Positions 53,454-64,000 of a stretch of DNA of 64,000 bases are shown here, piece by piece. The notes beneath the pieces are model-generated. The model saw only the letters and a program-made list of their open reading frames with translations, was not told the origin of the DNA and made no database searches. A program made the position numbers and the translations under genes. The stretch's first letter is position 1. Each line of letters starts with the position of its first letter. Source of the DNA: Maylandia zebra (Eukaryota > Chordata > Actinopteri > Cichliformes > Cichlidae); the NCBI RefSeq assembly GCF_041146795.1, contig NC_135187.1, positions 5,839,556 through 5,903,555 of the forward strand, written 5' to 3'.

Positions 53454-53729
53454 AGTTTCCTGTTGGTCCTGTTGTTGGAGGTGTTGTTTTACTCCCCCTT
53501 GGATTCTTCATCTGGAGAAGAAACAATAATGGTGAGATTTAGCAGATTTTTACTCCAATTATGAATTAGGGATTAAAGCTTTTAATAGTTATAAGTGCTG
53601 CAGTTATTTAGGTGATATTTTTAGTGAGTTATTTGATCATTTGTTTTTGGTAAGCTCCAACCTGTTGATCATTTTGTTTTTCATTCTTCTGTCTGTATTT
53701 CAGTGTTCCCACTTGAACACAGTGTGTAA
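53454..53729 (+). pseudogene. isolated transmembrane and tail exons of an immune-type receptor
   Basis: Exon 53,454-53,531 follows a CTCAG acceptor and reads FPVGPVVGGVVLLPLGFFIW then RRNNN, a membrane segment with a basic stop-transfer. It has a GTGAGA donor. A second exon after TTTCAG at 53,704 adds VFPLEHSV and a stop at 53,727-53,729. This looks like the 3-prime end of an Ig-superfamily or MHC-like receptor, but no extracellular exon is found on this strand between 52.4 and 53.4 kb. Confidence 0.45.
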
Positions 53730-54540
53730 TCTCCCTGTAAAATGCAGCAACTTGATTTTACTTTCTGAGCAACTGATATTCTTTCACTGTAACAGGAGAA
53801 GTTTCATTTTCTCTTCATTTGTCTCGACAGGGGAGGAGTGAAGGTTGGAATTGATTTCAAGAGTGCTGTTGTTTCTGAATAGGGTGTAACAACCACTGAA
53901 TCATGCAGCATACACACAGTATGTATACAGAACACAAACAGAATGACTGCTGGTTTACTCTGAGGACTCTGTAATCAGTCTGGTCAAAAGATCCACCAGC
54001 ATGTTGATGGCATTAACTTCAAACAGCTCCAGGATCAGCAGAGCGGACACCTTTCATGTTTTTTCATTTTTCTGCATCTATAACATACATTTATTGAATT
54101 TATCTATAGCTTAAATTTATTTCATAATTAACTGTTTTGTAACAACAGCGACTTTTACTAGTTACTACGTTGTGTTGTCTTGTTTGTGTTGTGCGCAGTG
54201 CCGAAATGGGACAGTTTCCAGTTTTGTTGGACTATTGTACTAGGTATGACTGTGCAATAAAGAGTTATCTTATCTTTAAGACTGTCTATAAACACAACTT
54301 TATAGGTAGATCAAAGTTTATCACCTTCATTATGACCGTGGTTATATTGTTCAGTTTCAGTTTTATTTGTCATATGCAAGTTAGCACAGGGTCATCATGG
54401 CAATGAAATGTATTTGACGAGCAGCAGACAGTAAATGAGCAGTATAGTAAGTAAAAAAAATAGTAAGAGCAAAATGTTTATAAAATATAGTAAAAAGAAA
54501 AAAGTTAACAGGATAAATGTGTATAGATATATATCTATAT
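53730..54540. other. no supported gene
   Basis: Contains a LINE-type tail (GCAATAAAGAGTTATCTTATC near 54,255-54,275). Otherwise nothing is recognised. Confidence 0.4.
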
Positions 54541-54700
<160 letters not shown>

Positions 54701-54710
54701 CCTATCCTAA

Positions 54711-55465
54711 GACAGCACAGAGGCACTAATCATGGCAGCACAAGAACAAGCTCTGAGTACAAGATCCATAGAGGCTGGGGTCTATCACACCAGGCAAGAC
54801 CCCAGGTGCAGGCTGTATAAAGATGCCCCAGAGACAATCCAGCACATAACAGCAGGGTGCAAGATGCTAGCAGGCAAGGCATACATGGAACGCCATAACC
54901 AAGTGGCCGGCATAGTGTACAGGAACATCTGTGCCGAGTATAATCTGGAAGTCCCGAGGTCAAAATGGGAGATGCCCCCAAGGGTGGTGGAGAATGACCG
55001 AGCTAAGATCCTGTGGGACTTCCAGATACAGACGGACAAAATGGTGGTGGCTAACCAACCGGACATAGTGGTGGTAGACAAACAGAAGAAGACGGCCGTA
55101 GTGATCGATGTAGCGGTTCCGAATGACAGCAATATCAGGAAGAAGGAACACGAGAAGCTGGAGAAATACCAAGGGCTCAGAGAAGAGCTCGAGAGGATGT
55201 GGAGGGTGAAGGTAACGGTGGTCCCCGTGGTAATCGGAGCACTAGGTGCGGTGACTCCCAAGCTAGGCGAGTGGCTCCAGCAGATCCCGGGAACAACATC
55301 GGAGATCTCTGTCCAGAAGAGCGCAGTCCTGGGAACAGCTAAGATACTGCGCAGGACCCTCAAGCTCCCAGGCCTCTGGTAGAGGACCCGAGCTTGAAGG
55401 ATAAACCGCCCGCAGGGGCGTGCTGGGTGTTTTTTTTTGTTTTTTTTTATATATATATAACGTGA
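54711..55465 (+). mobile_element. non-LTR retrotransposon C-terminus with restriction-like endonuclease (R4/Rex6-like)
   Basis: Frame 54,732-55,382 (216 codons, in-frame upstream DSTEALI) has a zinc-binding motif DPRCRLYKDAPETIQHITAG followed by CKML...YMERHNQV (the second Cys of the usual CxxC is Tyr). It then has a PD-(D/E)XK-type nuclease core NQPDIVVVDKQKKTAVVIDV and ends LGTAKILRRTLKLPGLW. Such restriction-like endonucleases occur at the C-terminus of site-preferring LINEs (R2, R4/Dong, NeSL); Rex6 is the fish member of this type. The reverse transcriptase is missing (5-prime truncation). The tail ends in T-rich and (AT)n sequence at 55,430-55,460. Confidence 0.8.
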
Positions 55466-55753
55466 CTCCAAAAAGCAACTCAGCACACAGTTGGTCCACC
55501 TCCAGAGAAAAGATGGAAATCATTATCTTACAGAGCTGCTACTTGGACCACACCTGACCAGAACCACATTAACAGCTGAGGGTGTGCAGTTACATTTTAA
55601 AAATATTAAATATTTTTAGTCTGCAAAAAAGATTTGGAACAAATTTGTGGTTTTTCCATTAGCCATTTTCGATTACATTTTATTTAAATTTATTTTAAAT
55701 GGCATTAGTCATTGCACTTGTCAGTATAATTAATTTTTAACCGAAGTGATAAT

Positions 55754-56260
55754 CAGTGATGGAAATAACGGTGTTACTTTTTTCAGTAAATAGTAACCTA
55801 ACTAATTGCTATTTCTATCGTTACAACGCCATTACCATTACTAACAAGAAAATGTGGTGGGGACACGTTACTATTTTTCGACACAAATGCGGTTGAAGCT
55901 TTCTTGAGCTTACCGGGAGCTAAGGGGGCCAAACAATCGCACAAGTGCTACTGATTGGCTGAGAAAGAAAAATAGTCATGTTAAACAAACCACAATTTAA
56001 GATGACCTAGCAACCCCGAGTGTCCATTTTTATGATTTTTATGAGTTATGATAAAAAAAAATATATGTGATGTTTTTTCCTGAATACTGTCGTCATTTGC
56101 TGTCTAAGGATAGCACTAGCAAGCACAAAAAACATGCCCTTTCCTATTGCTGGCAAAATGTACCATGTACAGAATATTGTAACTCAGTTACCAACTCAAT
56201 TACTTTTTTGAAGAAGTAACTATAACTAATTACTTTTTCAAATTAACTTGACAAACACTG
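55754..56260. mobile_element. non-autonomous hAT element, 507 bp, with 8-bp target duplication
   Basis: Begins CAGTGATGG, ends CAAACACTG, and GTGATAAT flanks both sides exactly (55,746-55,753 and 56,261-56,268). Subterminal repeats contain GTTAC/GTAAC motifs. No coding capacity. Confidence 0.9.
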
Positions 56261-56769
56261 GTGATAATTTTCTGACTATGTGTATCTATGAAAGTAATAC
56301 AACGTTCTATCATTATTTTTATTGTATTATTTATACACTTTGTAGACACCTTGGCAAGCATAAACCCATGGAGTACTTATTGTGAATATTCTGTTGGAAT
56401 GACTGATCTTCTGAACATGCTTGAGGCAGGATCAGAAGTCCATTAGTTAAGTCATTGTTGGAGTAGATGCTGTAGTAGACAGTAGAGTAGAAATCCTGAG
56501 TGTTCAGTGGGCATTATTGCTGAAAATGTCAGTTATTCCCTGAACTGCCATGTTCATCATAATGTTCCTTTCTTAGAAACGTTTCACTGTTTTAAGCCCA
56601 GAGCTGGCAGTGTGACATGGACTTAGGTGGCCTTAGCTAGTTGTTCCCCGTGAGACGACACGATTTTAGCACTGGCCACCCCCCAAAATTTGCTGGTCTC
56701 CCCATTGGCCCCCCCTCGCAAGACTGTCCTATTTGGTAATAATTCTTATAAACATAAGAACAAATATAT

Positions 56770-57063
56770 TTACAAAAGCAACTTGATCTCCATTTCTGTC
56801 TTTTGCAACACAGCAAACAGTTCTGCAGCATCAGGAATGTCTGTCCCCTTGTTGACCAGACTGTCAGCCTTACTCTTAAGGGCTCCTCCTACACCATCCG
56901 GTGCACTCTTTCCGTGGCTCGCTTCAAAGAAGTTCCATGTGCCAGCAGTGAATCCTCGTTTGAACAGTTCAGTAGGAAACTTGAAAAAATTCCCTTGCTG
57001 TCTATACTGAGAGCATGAGCCATCACTGCAAAAATGGATGGTGGAAACCTCTGGATGTGCCAT
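56770..57063 (-). pseudogene. fragment of an unidentified conserved repetitive protein
   Basis: The minus-strand frame reads STIHFCSDGSCSQYRQQGNF, then GFTAGTWNFFEASHGKSAPD and GVGGALKSKADSLVNKGTDI. The HFxSDGxxxQYR ... WNFF..SHGK...DGVGG..K pattern looks like a real conserved domain and I believe it recurs in animal genomes, perhaps in a transposon-encoded protein, but I cannot name it. Both sides lose coding character. Confidence 0.45.
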
Positions 57064-57079
57064 TTGTACCTAATCAAGC

Positions 57080-58940
57080 ACTGGTGACAAGTGCTTCCAG
57101 CAATCTGGCAGCACTTGTCACAAGGCCCTTAAGACTTGATGGAGACACTGTGCAGAAGGACATTGGATGGGAGGATGTATGTACATAAAGTACACCTGTA
57201 TGGAGCGTTGCCTGCTGGTGTGATGCTCTGAAGTGGACTGCCTGTATTTCTATGCTGTACGTGCAGAGGTAATTTCTTTAATTTGTTTCTGAAGGTTCTT
57301 TAGGGTTTTTTGGCTTCTTATCCTCCCTTGATTGCATTGCCTAGAAGGAATATGTGTGTAACACCTAATTACACTTTGCAGATGTTAGAATGTACTGTTA
57401 CATTAATCTCTGCAACCAGATTTTTGTTCTTTTCATACTGCAATGCAATAATTTCTATTTTTTATTAGCTACTAAATTCTAAATTTGGCTGTTGCACAAC
57501 ACTTTGACAACACAACATATACACTGCTGCCTCATTTGCACATTTTCTTTGACACTTGATAATTTTCATAAACTGGTCACAAGTCATGGATTGAACTGGT
57601 GATAGCTGGGGGCTGTCAGGAGGGGTAACACTAAAGCTTCTTTTCTGCCCTTGATATCATGATATGTCTCTCTACACTTTTTGCATTGTCTGCGCTTTTC
57701 TCCCTCACTTAATTCATTGATCCTTTTCTTACTGCCTAATTGAAGGTCCTCCCTGTATTTTTCTAGTTCCTTCTCTAGATATCTTTCCCTCCTCTCTGGG
57801 TTGCCATCACATCAAGTACGATAGCGCCACTGCTTTTCTGCAGCACTAAATGGTTGCTTGGCTCAGTATTTATTTATATAAATCATTTATTTATATCAGG
57901 CAAATAAAGTAATGTCAACTAATAGTCACATTAATAAATCATTTAATCAGTGGACTCACTCCAGTTACTGGTACTCGGTACTCTTTAAAGGAGTAACAGG
58001 ATATAGTTGTTAGCACACAATTAAATACATGGAATATTGCCACATGGCATCCTTGCTAATAACATGAGGATACTGAGCACATTCTAATGATTTACAAAAA
58101 ATACTGTATTTTTTAAAATGAAGACATAAAAACCAAGATATAATTAAGGTATGTTGACATTTACCTTTTCAGCCATACTTAAAATATTATCAAATATACA
58201 GAAAAATAAATGAGAGAACTTGCTATTTTTCTTCCAATCATTTTAAAAGATACAACTGATGCAATGTTTATAGACAGAGGACAGGTGACAAATGCTGCTT
58301 TTTTCAGTGTTTAAAGTAGTTTTTATTAGTTCTTCATAACATATATATCTTAAATTTGCAATTACATCAACATGTGTGACATTTTGCTTAATAAGAAAAT
58401 GCATTTTACAGTTAATCTTCATGCAAATTATAAATATAATTTCCACTGTTTGGAAATGGCACTCAAATCGGTGGAATGACCCTCAAACTAACCAAGGTTT
58501 CTAAATGATGCAGGAGAACGGATAGTATTGACTTCCAGGAGGGCTCCATCGTTTTGACCTCTAAAGCCCACACTGAAAACTAAATACTGAAATGATTCAC
58601 ATAAGCACCCAAAGACTAAAATATACAGTTTGGAAATTTTTTAGTACGGAGATAAAAAAATTCATGTTTGTCTTATTCAGTAACAACTGTATCACATGCT
58701 GGTCAGAAAAAATGCTGTTATAAGAATGATAACATGGCAAGCAGCCTTCTTTGCTTCTAACTTGTTAAGCTAAAAGTGTGTATACATATCCATAGGGTGC
58801 TATGCTTGTTTATGTGGCATCTCCATTTAGTCTCTCAGAAAGTTCAGATATGTTGCCAGAAGCTGTAAAGTCCAAAACGCACTTTTAGTTCACTCATTCT
58901 GGATTAGCTTTTATCAACATAAACAAAAATATATAGGTAC
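57080..58940. other. no supported gene; downstream region of MHC copy 3
   Basis: Further cytoplasmic exons of copy 3 would be expected here on the minus strand, but none could be identified confidently. Confidence 0.35.
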
Positions 58941-58944
58941 TTAC

Positions 58945-59801
58945 AAAGTGCAGAAGGTTTTTCTGAAATAAAGGGAAACACAAATAATTTCAAAATTCCA
59001 GACAAATTTTTCAGTCTGTATTAGAACATCCGGTCAGTAAATTTGAATCGCTCACCTTTTTTCTTTTTGCAAACAGCAACACCAACAGCAGAAAAGAGGA
59101 TGAGAACAAGAAGAATCACTGCAGCAATGATGGGGATGACTATGTCAGAGGCCCTCTCTGCTTAGTAAAAAACAAGCACAGAAGATAAAATCTGCAGATA
59201 AATCAGGTTAAAATAGAACAACATCCATGGGAAGAAAATGCAAACTCCACACAAAAAGGCTTCAGCCAGAAGGTGGACTCAAACCCAGTACCTTCTTGCT
59301 GTAAGGTGACAGTGCTAACCACCATGCCACCATTTTGCTTCTGCAAAGGTTTCTATGAGTTGTTTCTCCCCCAGGGTCCAAAAAGTGAATAAATTACACA
59401 AAACATTCCATCATCACTTTATAGACAATTCACAGTATCAGAAAACAAAATGAGTAAAGTGTTTCTCTCACCTTCATTATTATTTTTTTTGTTTTTGCCC
59501 CAGTTGGTCTTGACCACTGTTTTGTCCAGTTTGGTGATCATGTCCTCGTTCACACCAGAGAGCTGAAACACACAGTCGTACCTCTGCCAATCTTCAGGTG
59601 TTACTGATGAAACATTCAGATCAACACTCATCTGGAAGGTCTCATCATTGTTGGGGAGGATCTCTCTGTGGTCCACACCTTCATGAATCTGCTCTCCATC
59701 TTTACTCCAGAACATCTCAGCTCTGTCAGGATAGAAACCTGTAGCGTGGCAGCTGACTGGAGAGGAGGGAGTCTTCTGGAGGAGAGACACTGAAGGAAAA
59801 A
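58945..59801 (-). pseudogene. MHC class I gene copy 3, 3-prime exons only
   Basis: Minus-strand exons: alpha-3 (59,472-59,801; VFPSVSLLQKTPSSPVSCHA ... RYDCVFQLSGVNEDMITKLD), TM (59,056-59,157; ERASDIVIPIIAAVILLVLI, then VCKKKK) and a short cytoplasmic exon (58,945-58,962). Both Ig cysteines are intact. The alpha-3 donor has moved: where copies 1 and 2 splice after the SNR / TNM codons, this copy reads on through a Lys/Asn-rich extension (GKNKKNNNEG) to a GTGAGA site, making the exon 330 nt against 303. No alpha-2 or alpha-1 exon is seen up to 64,000, so it is either a fragment or its 5-prime end lies outside the window. Confidence 0.7.
59225..59335 (-). mobile_element. SINE family 2 fragment in MHC copy 3 intron
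   Basis: AATGCAAACTCCACACAAAAAG and ACCTTCTTGCTGTAAGGTGA match the head half of the 39,783 SINE. The box-B-like segment is ACTCAAACCC on the plus strand. Confidence 0.6.
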
Positions 59802-60589
59802 CTGGAGAGAGGGAAGGTGGGAAAAAGGGACATACCAGTAGTTTAGGGTAGGAAAAAAACATAAACAAAAATAACTGAATTGTTTGGTGGTAGCTATGGC
59901 ATAGCTTCCACAGATTTAGCAACATCAGCAAGTGGTGGAGGCCAGCAGGTGGATAAGGGAAAGGGGAGGACCCGAGGCGGCCGCCGGTCATAGTGGCAGA
60001 GGAACTGAACTTCAGGTAAGAAGTTATGACCTGCTGTCTATCTGTGTCAGATATAAACCAAGTTTAGTTGTAGTTTGTTTTCGTTGTGCTGACTTTTTAC
60101 AGTCGCTTAGAATAACTGGTACTGCGTACTAGCTAGCATGACGGAGTTTATATACTGCTGGGCGGGTGCAGTATGAAGTTACTGATAGTAAATTTTATTT
60201 TATGCTTAAGGTTAGTTTCTCAAAATCTTAACAAATTGTGCCAGTCTTACATGTTGCACCAGGCTGATTTATCAATCATAGTGGAGAAGTCTGTGACAGA
60301 GGAGACAGAAGAGCAGCAAAGAGAGATGGAGCAAGAGAGAGAAATAAAAGAGCAGGAGAGAGAGATGGAGATGGAGAGATGACTTTATGTCATCCATGAG
60401 GGATGCATTTGACATATGTTTCACATATTATAGCCCAACAAGTTACTTATAGCAATTTAAATACGAGCAATCACTTTTTGGCAGACAATCACTTGTTGGC
60501 ACAACACCGGCTATTGCAGTTAATAATACAACAGCTTTTTGCCATTTTTTTGTGTTTCTTTTTATCGCTGTGTAACTGAGTTCAATTGA
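59802..60589. other. no supported gene
   Basis: Includes a GAGAGA/GAAATA purine-rich stretch (60,290-60,380) that encodes only a Glu/Arg low-complexity peptide. Confidence 0.35.
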
Positions 60590-60757
60590 AAGCCTGCATG
60601 CGCTAGTACCTCTTGCCACAAGTTCCCAGAATCCTTTGCGGTTTTACCCCTGAATGACGTCACATTTTTGGTGGGCCGGTCTCTAGTCAAAATGCCCGGG
60701 CCGATTTTTTGTCCCAGTCCAGCCCTGCATTCACACAGTGGTGATGGCAAGCTACAT
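60590..60757. mobile_element. DNA-transposon end fused to a SINE scrap
   Basis: GGGCCGATTTTTTGTCCCAG then CCAGCCCTG is a recognisable transposon terminus, followed directly by a 30-bp piece (CACACAGTGGTGATGGCAAG) of SINE family 1. Confidence 0.45.
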
Positions 60758-61590
60758 GTAATCCAGTTAAGCTAAATGTAATCCAAGACACAATGAGAGA
60801 GATATGGTTACTAAGAACTGTATAAACTGAAATTTTAAACTAATGGATTTACTAAATGAAAAGTCATCGCTTATGCTTATGTCAATCATTCTCTTAAAAC
60901 CACAAACATTGATATGCATATCATGTAAATCCAACCTACAATTTACCATCATTAGCAGCCGAACTCACCAGCAGGTTAAACTCAAAAAATGTTGGAAAAT
61001 TACCAGAAATCATTAGAATACATTGTTTGTAAAACACTGATGAACTACACACCTCAATTAAAAAGGTGTTAGGTTATTTCACAAAAAAATAATATCAAAC
61101 ATTTAATGAAGTAAAATTAAAATCACCAAGGAAACATTTATTCAATTAAAAGTTTAGACTACATCAAGTTAGTGTGCTCTGAGTAACTGTTACTATGATA
61201 CAATTTTAAAAAATGTAAAGAAAACTTGCTTTTTAATGTCTTACTATGCAAATAATATTTCATCCAAGTAGAAAAAAAAGAAAAACTTTAGACTTAAAAA
61301 AAAACCTAATTATTCTTTATGTGTGTGCACATTGTCAATACACTGTGGGTGAGCCACACCAAACCCCAAACTTGAATTAATCCCTTCTCTGTAGAAAGCA
61401 CTTTGTGTCATGGTACAGGGTATTTGTTATAGATTCCAGTAATTCTGTCAGTAATTGGAAAGCAATCCTGCCACATAGTGGAAATTCAAAAATTAGTGGT
61501 AAAATCAATGAGCCCTCTCAGGACCTTTGCAACCTTATTGTTGTAAACCATACTAATGGTATCACTAATTTTTAAACTACTGAAGGTTTG
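60758..61590. other. no supported gene
   Basis: AT-rich spacer. The 61,370-61,590 part may be decayed Tc1 left-end sequence. Confidence 0.35.
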
Positions 61591-61599
61591 AGTGATCAC

Positions 61600-61940
61600 T
61601 GTTAGGGCCATAATCCAATAGTGGGAAGAACAAAATTTCACTATAACCGGCCACAGCCAGGGGCTCCCTGCAAGATTTCAGCAAGAGGAGTGAAAAGAAT
61701 TATTAGAAGAGTTGTCCAAGAGCCAAGGACCACTTGTGGACAGAAAGACCTGAAATCAACAGATATGAGTGTTTCAAAGAAAACAATAAGTAATCCATTC
61801 AGTGGCCATGGATCCATTGCTGAAGAAAAAGCATGTTGAAGGGCATTAAAGGTTTGATGAACAACATTTAGAAAAGCCTGTGAAATACTAGGAGAATACA
61901 ATCTGGTCTGATGAGACAAAAATTAAACTCTTAAGATTAA
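61600..61940 (+). pseudogene. Tc1-like transposase remnant, N-terminal
   Basis: Reads RPQPGAPCKISARGVKRIIR, then VQEPRTTCGQKDLKS and SVSKKTIS, the paired-like helix-turn-helix of Tc1 transposases. After a stop it continues in a shifted frame with IWSDETKIKL, the first catalytic block. It is cut at about 61,940 by LINE sequence. Confidence 0.65.
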
Positions 61941-61975
61941 TAGTTTACCAAGCCATCTTTGATCTTTATCTTTTG

Positions 61976-62935
61976 TTCGCATAGCCGGCAATAAGTCGGA
62001 CTTGTTTCCAATGGGTGATGGACTCCGCCAGGGCTGCCCTTTATCACCGATTCTGTTCATAATCTTTATGGACAGAATTTCTAGGTGAAGCCAAGTGCCA
62101 GAAGGCTTTCACTTGGGTGGTCTCAGGATCTCATCTCTTCTTTTCACGGATGACGTGGTTCTGTTCGCTTCATCGGGTGATGGCCTCCAGCTCGGACTGG
62201 AATGGTTCGCAGCCGAGTATGAAGCGGTGGAAATGAGAATCAGCACCTCCAAATCATGGTCCATGGTCCCCAGCCGGAAAAGTGTGGAATGCCCACTCCG
62301 GGTCAGGGACGAGTTCCTGCCCTAAGTGGAGGAGTTCAAGTATCTTGGGGTCTTGTTCACAAGTGACGGGAGAAGGGAGATCGATAGGCGGATTGGTGCT
62401 GCGACTGCAGTGATGCGGACGCTGTACCGATCCGTCGTGGTGAAGAGGGAGCTGAGTGTAAAAGCAAAGCACTCAATTTACAGGTCAATTTACGTCCCTA
62501 CTCTCACCTATGGTCATGAGCCGTGGGTAGTGACCGAAAGAACGAGATCACAGATACAAGCGGTGGAAATTGGCTTCCTCCAAAGGGTGGCTGGACTCTC
62601 CCTTAGAGATAGGGTGAGAAGTTCGGCCATTCGGGAGGGGCTCAGAGCAGAGCCGCTGCTCCTCCACATCGAAAGAAGCCAGTTGAGGTGGTTCGGGCAT
62701 CTGACAAGGATGCCTCCTGGGCGCCTCCTGGGTGAGGTGTTCCGGGCATGTCCCACTGGGAGGAGGCCCCGGGGCAGACCCAGGACATGCTGGAGAGATT
62801 ATATCTCTCGGCTGACCTGGGAAGGCCTTGGTGTTCCCCCCGGATAAGCTGGAGGAGGTGGCTCGGGAGAGGGAGGTCTGGGCTTCTCTGCTTAGGCTGC
62901 TGCCCCCCTTATCCGGTCGGCCCCAGATAAGCGGA
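61976..62935 (+). pseudogene. non-LTR reverse transcriptase, C-terminal part (RTE/Rex-like)
   Basis: Starts inside the palm with MGDGLRQGCPLSPILFII; an in-frame stop follows near 62,085. It goes on with LRISSLLFTDDVVLFASSGD (FTDD in place of the usual F/Y-A-DD), VEEFKYLGVLFTSDG, TAVMRTLYRSVVVKRELSVK and QLRWFGHLTRMPPGRLLGEV, the standard fish LINE C-terminus, ending near PPG at 62,847 with further sense to about 62,935. A stop at about 62,325 separates two long frames. The clade name (RTE/Rex3 or L2-like) is uncertain. The 5-prime half, including the endonuclease, is missing. Confidence 0.75.
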
Positions 62936-63003
62936 AGAAGATGCTGTACCCTTAAAAATAAACAGCTGCACTGACAGCACGCTCATCAGTTTTATTATAT
63001 ATT

Positions 63004-63285
63004 TTACAGATCTTTAATCACAGTTTTTTCATCATTTAATACTATCTCTGACTGGATTAGGCACCACTCATAGGGATTATTTTGTTTGGAAAAATTAATC
63101 ACTGCCCTTTTTATGTGAGCAAACACAGAGCCTGAAACAGAAAGCTGACAGCCACCATCATAATACCTGTTATCTCCAACAGGAGCATTGGGTTTTGTCA
63201 AGCAGGCTAAACCAAAGAAAGGATGGCTATGTGGAACTTTATTCACAGTACAATCTTCAGACTGCACAAAGTCAAAAACTGACAT
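63004..63285 (-). CDS. unrecognised open exon, possible 3-prime terminal exon
   Basis: A 93-codon minus-strand frame, VFDFVQSEDCTVNKVPHSHP, then FGLACLTKPNAPVGDNRYYD and GGCQLSVSGSVFAHIKRAVI, ending VIKDL and TAA. Composition is balanced and protein-like. An ATGTCAG acceptor-like site lies near the start, and AATAAAA follows the stop within about 15 bp, so this could be the last exon of a gene whose earlier exons lie to the right. I know no family; a decayed mobile-element gene is the alternative. Confidence 0.4.
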   Translation of the reverse strand: MSVFDFVQSEDCTVNKVPHSHPFFGLACLTKPNAPVGDNRYYDGGCQLSVSGSVFAHIKRAVINFSKQNNPYEWCLIQSEIVLNDEKTVIKDL

Positions 63286-64000
63286 GAAGATAAAACCTCT
63301 TCAGCAAAGAATAGTTCTGTGCTTCCTTGATTATAGTTCTTCCAGCAAGCTCCTTCTCCTCTAATCATAGCTTTTCAACTGTCAGTTGGTTACACCTGTG
63401 TCACTAAAGCAATTTGGGTCTAACATGATTTGAGATTAAAGCAGGAATTAAACTCTGGCTCCAACAATAAGCCCACAGCACCATTGTTCTGTTTTCTCCT
63501 CACACCCCTACTTCTCTGCAGTTAAGTATTCGCTTCCTTTCCTGTTGCAGTTTTTCACAGTCCCGATCATGGCTTCTCTTGGCACTCACATCCATAACTG
63601 TTCCCGTTTCCTCTGGTGTGAGTTACGCTTTCACTTTCCTAATGTTGCTCTTGTCTCCTAGTAAGAAAAATAAACCTCGTACATAGTTGGTTGCAAACTT
63701 GTGTTGAGTCTGCTTTTTGTGTCCAGTCTTCGTGAGATCCTCAGTTCTTAACAGAGTGGATGATGTTCTTGCCAGTAAAGTAAAAAAAAAAAAATTGCTT
63801 TTCTCTTGAGAACTCATTACTTGAAAACGCAACACATCTGTCCAAGGCAAACAGATTTATTTGTGAATGGGTGAAGTCACAATTACTGTCCTGTACTGTG
63901 AACCTTTTCATGTCACCTACTACACACAGAACGCGTTGTATTTTTGCGAAATATTTGTCCTGAAATTAAGTTGACATAAAGTGATGATGAGCTGGCCGTG
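63286..64000. other. no supported gene
   Basis: If the 63,004-63,285 frame is a terminal exon, upstream introns or exons should be here on the minus strand, but none is clear. Confidence 0.35.

Noticed and set aside
54785-55486. 233-codon minus-strand frame
   Set aside because: It is the antisense shadow of the endonuclease frame at 54,732-55,382, which carries recognisable motifs.

Overview
The window is vertebrate, most likely a percomorph teleost. A cichlid would fit, but that is an inference. The main support is MHC class I alpha-3 exons of the fish type (HATGFYPDRAEMFWRKDG core) with ordinary GT/AG introns, plus a typical teleost repeat load: Tc1-like, hAT, PIF/Harbinger and mariner-like DNA transposons, BEL/Pao and gypsy-type LTR elements, a non-LTR element with a restriction-like endonuclease, and tRNA-derived SINEs. 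No bacterial-type operon, rRNA gene, standalone tRNA gene or CRISPR array is visible.

Layout. 0.4-3.2 kb: PIF/Harbinger element with a complete four-exon MADF-BESS gene and a broken transposase. 4-16.3 kb: nested hAT-type elements and MITEs, including two copies of one composite hAT element in inverted orientation (9.0-10.3 and 12.9-14.7 kb), a solo LTR with clean 5-bp target duplications, a two-exon OB-fold-like gene fragment and a decayed mariner-like transposase. 18.7-26.6 kb: retroelement zone with a tRNA SINE, an LTR element reduced to PBS and PPT, a 929-aa uninterrupted BEL/Pao gag-protease reading frame and an integrase-like DDE gene. 27-40 kb: more hAT, including a spliced BED-finger hAT transposase, a three-level nest at 29.8-32.4 kb, a 763-bp gypsy-type solo LTR and SINEs.

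41.6-59.8 kb is the only clearly host-genic part: a small cluster of divergent MHC class I genes. Copy 1 (+ strand, 41,648-46,465) can be traced from signal peptide to stop in nine exons; it is non-classical looking and has two membrane-segment exons. Copy 2 (- strand, 48,688-50,286) keeps alpha-2, alpha-3 and TM exons but has lost a conserved alpha-3 cysteine and its alpha-1 exon. Copy 3 (- strand, 58,945-59,801) shows alpha-3, TM and one cytoplasmic exon only. Mobile elements sit between and inside these genes: LTRs, SINEs, Tc1 fragments, a Pro/Ser-rich insertion and an endonuclease-bearing LINE. 60-64 kb holds DNA-transposon ends, a Tc1 remnant, a non-LTR reverse transcriptase with one stop, and one unrecognised open exon.

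The genes do not form a pathway. The picture is a repeat-driven birth-and-death region for non-classical class I genes. All identifications come from reading motifs by eye; no database search was done.
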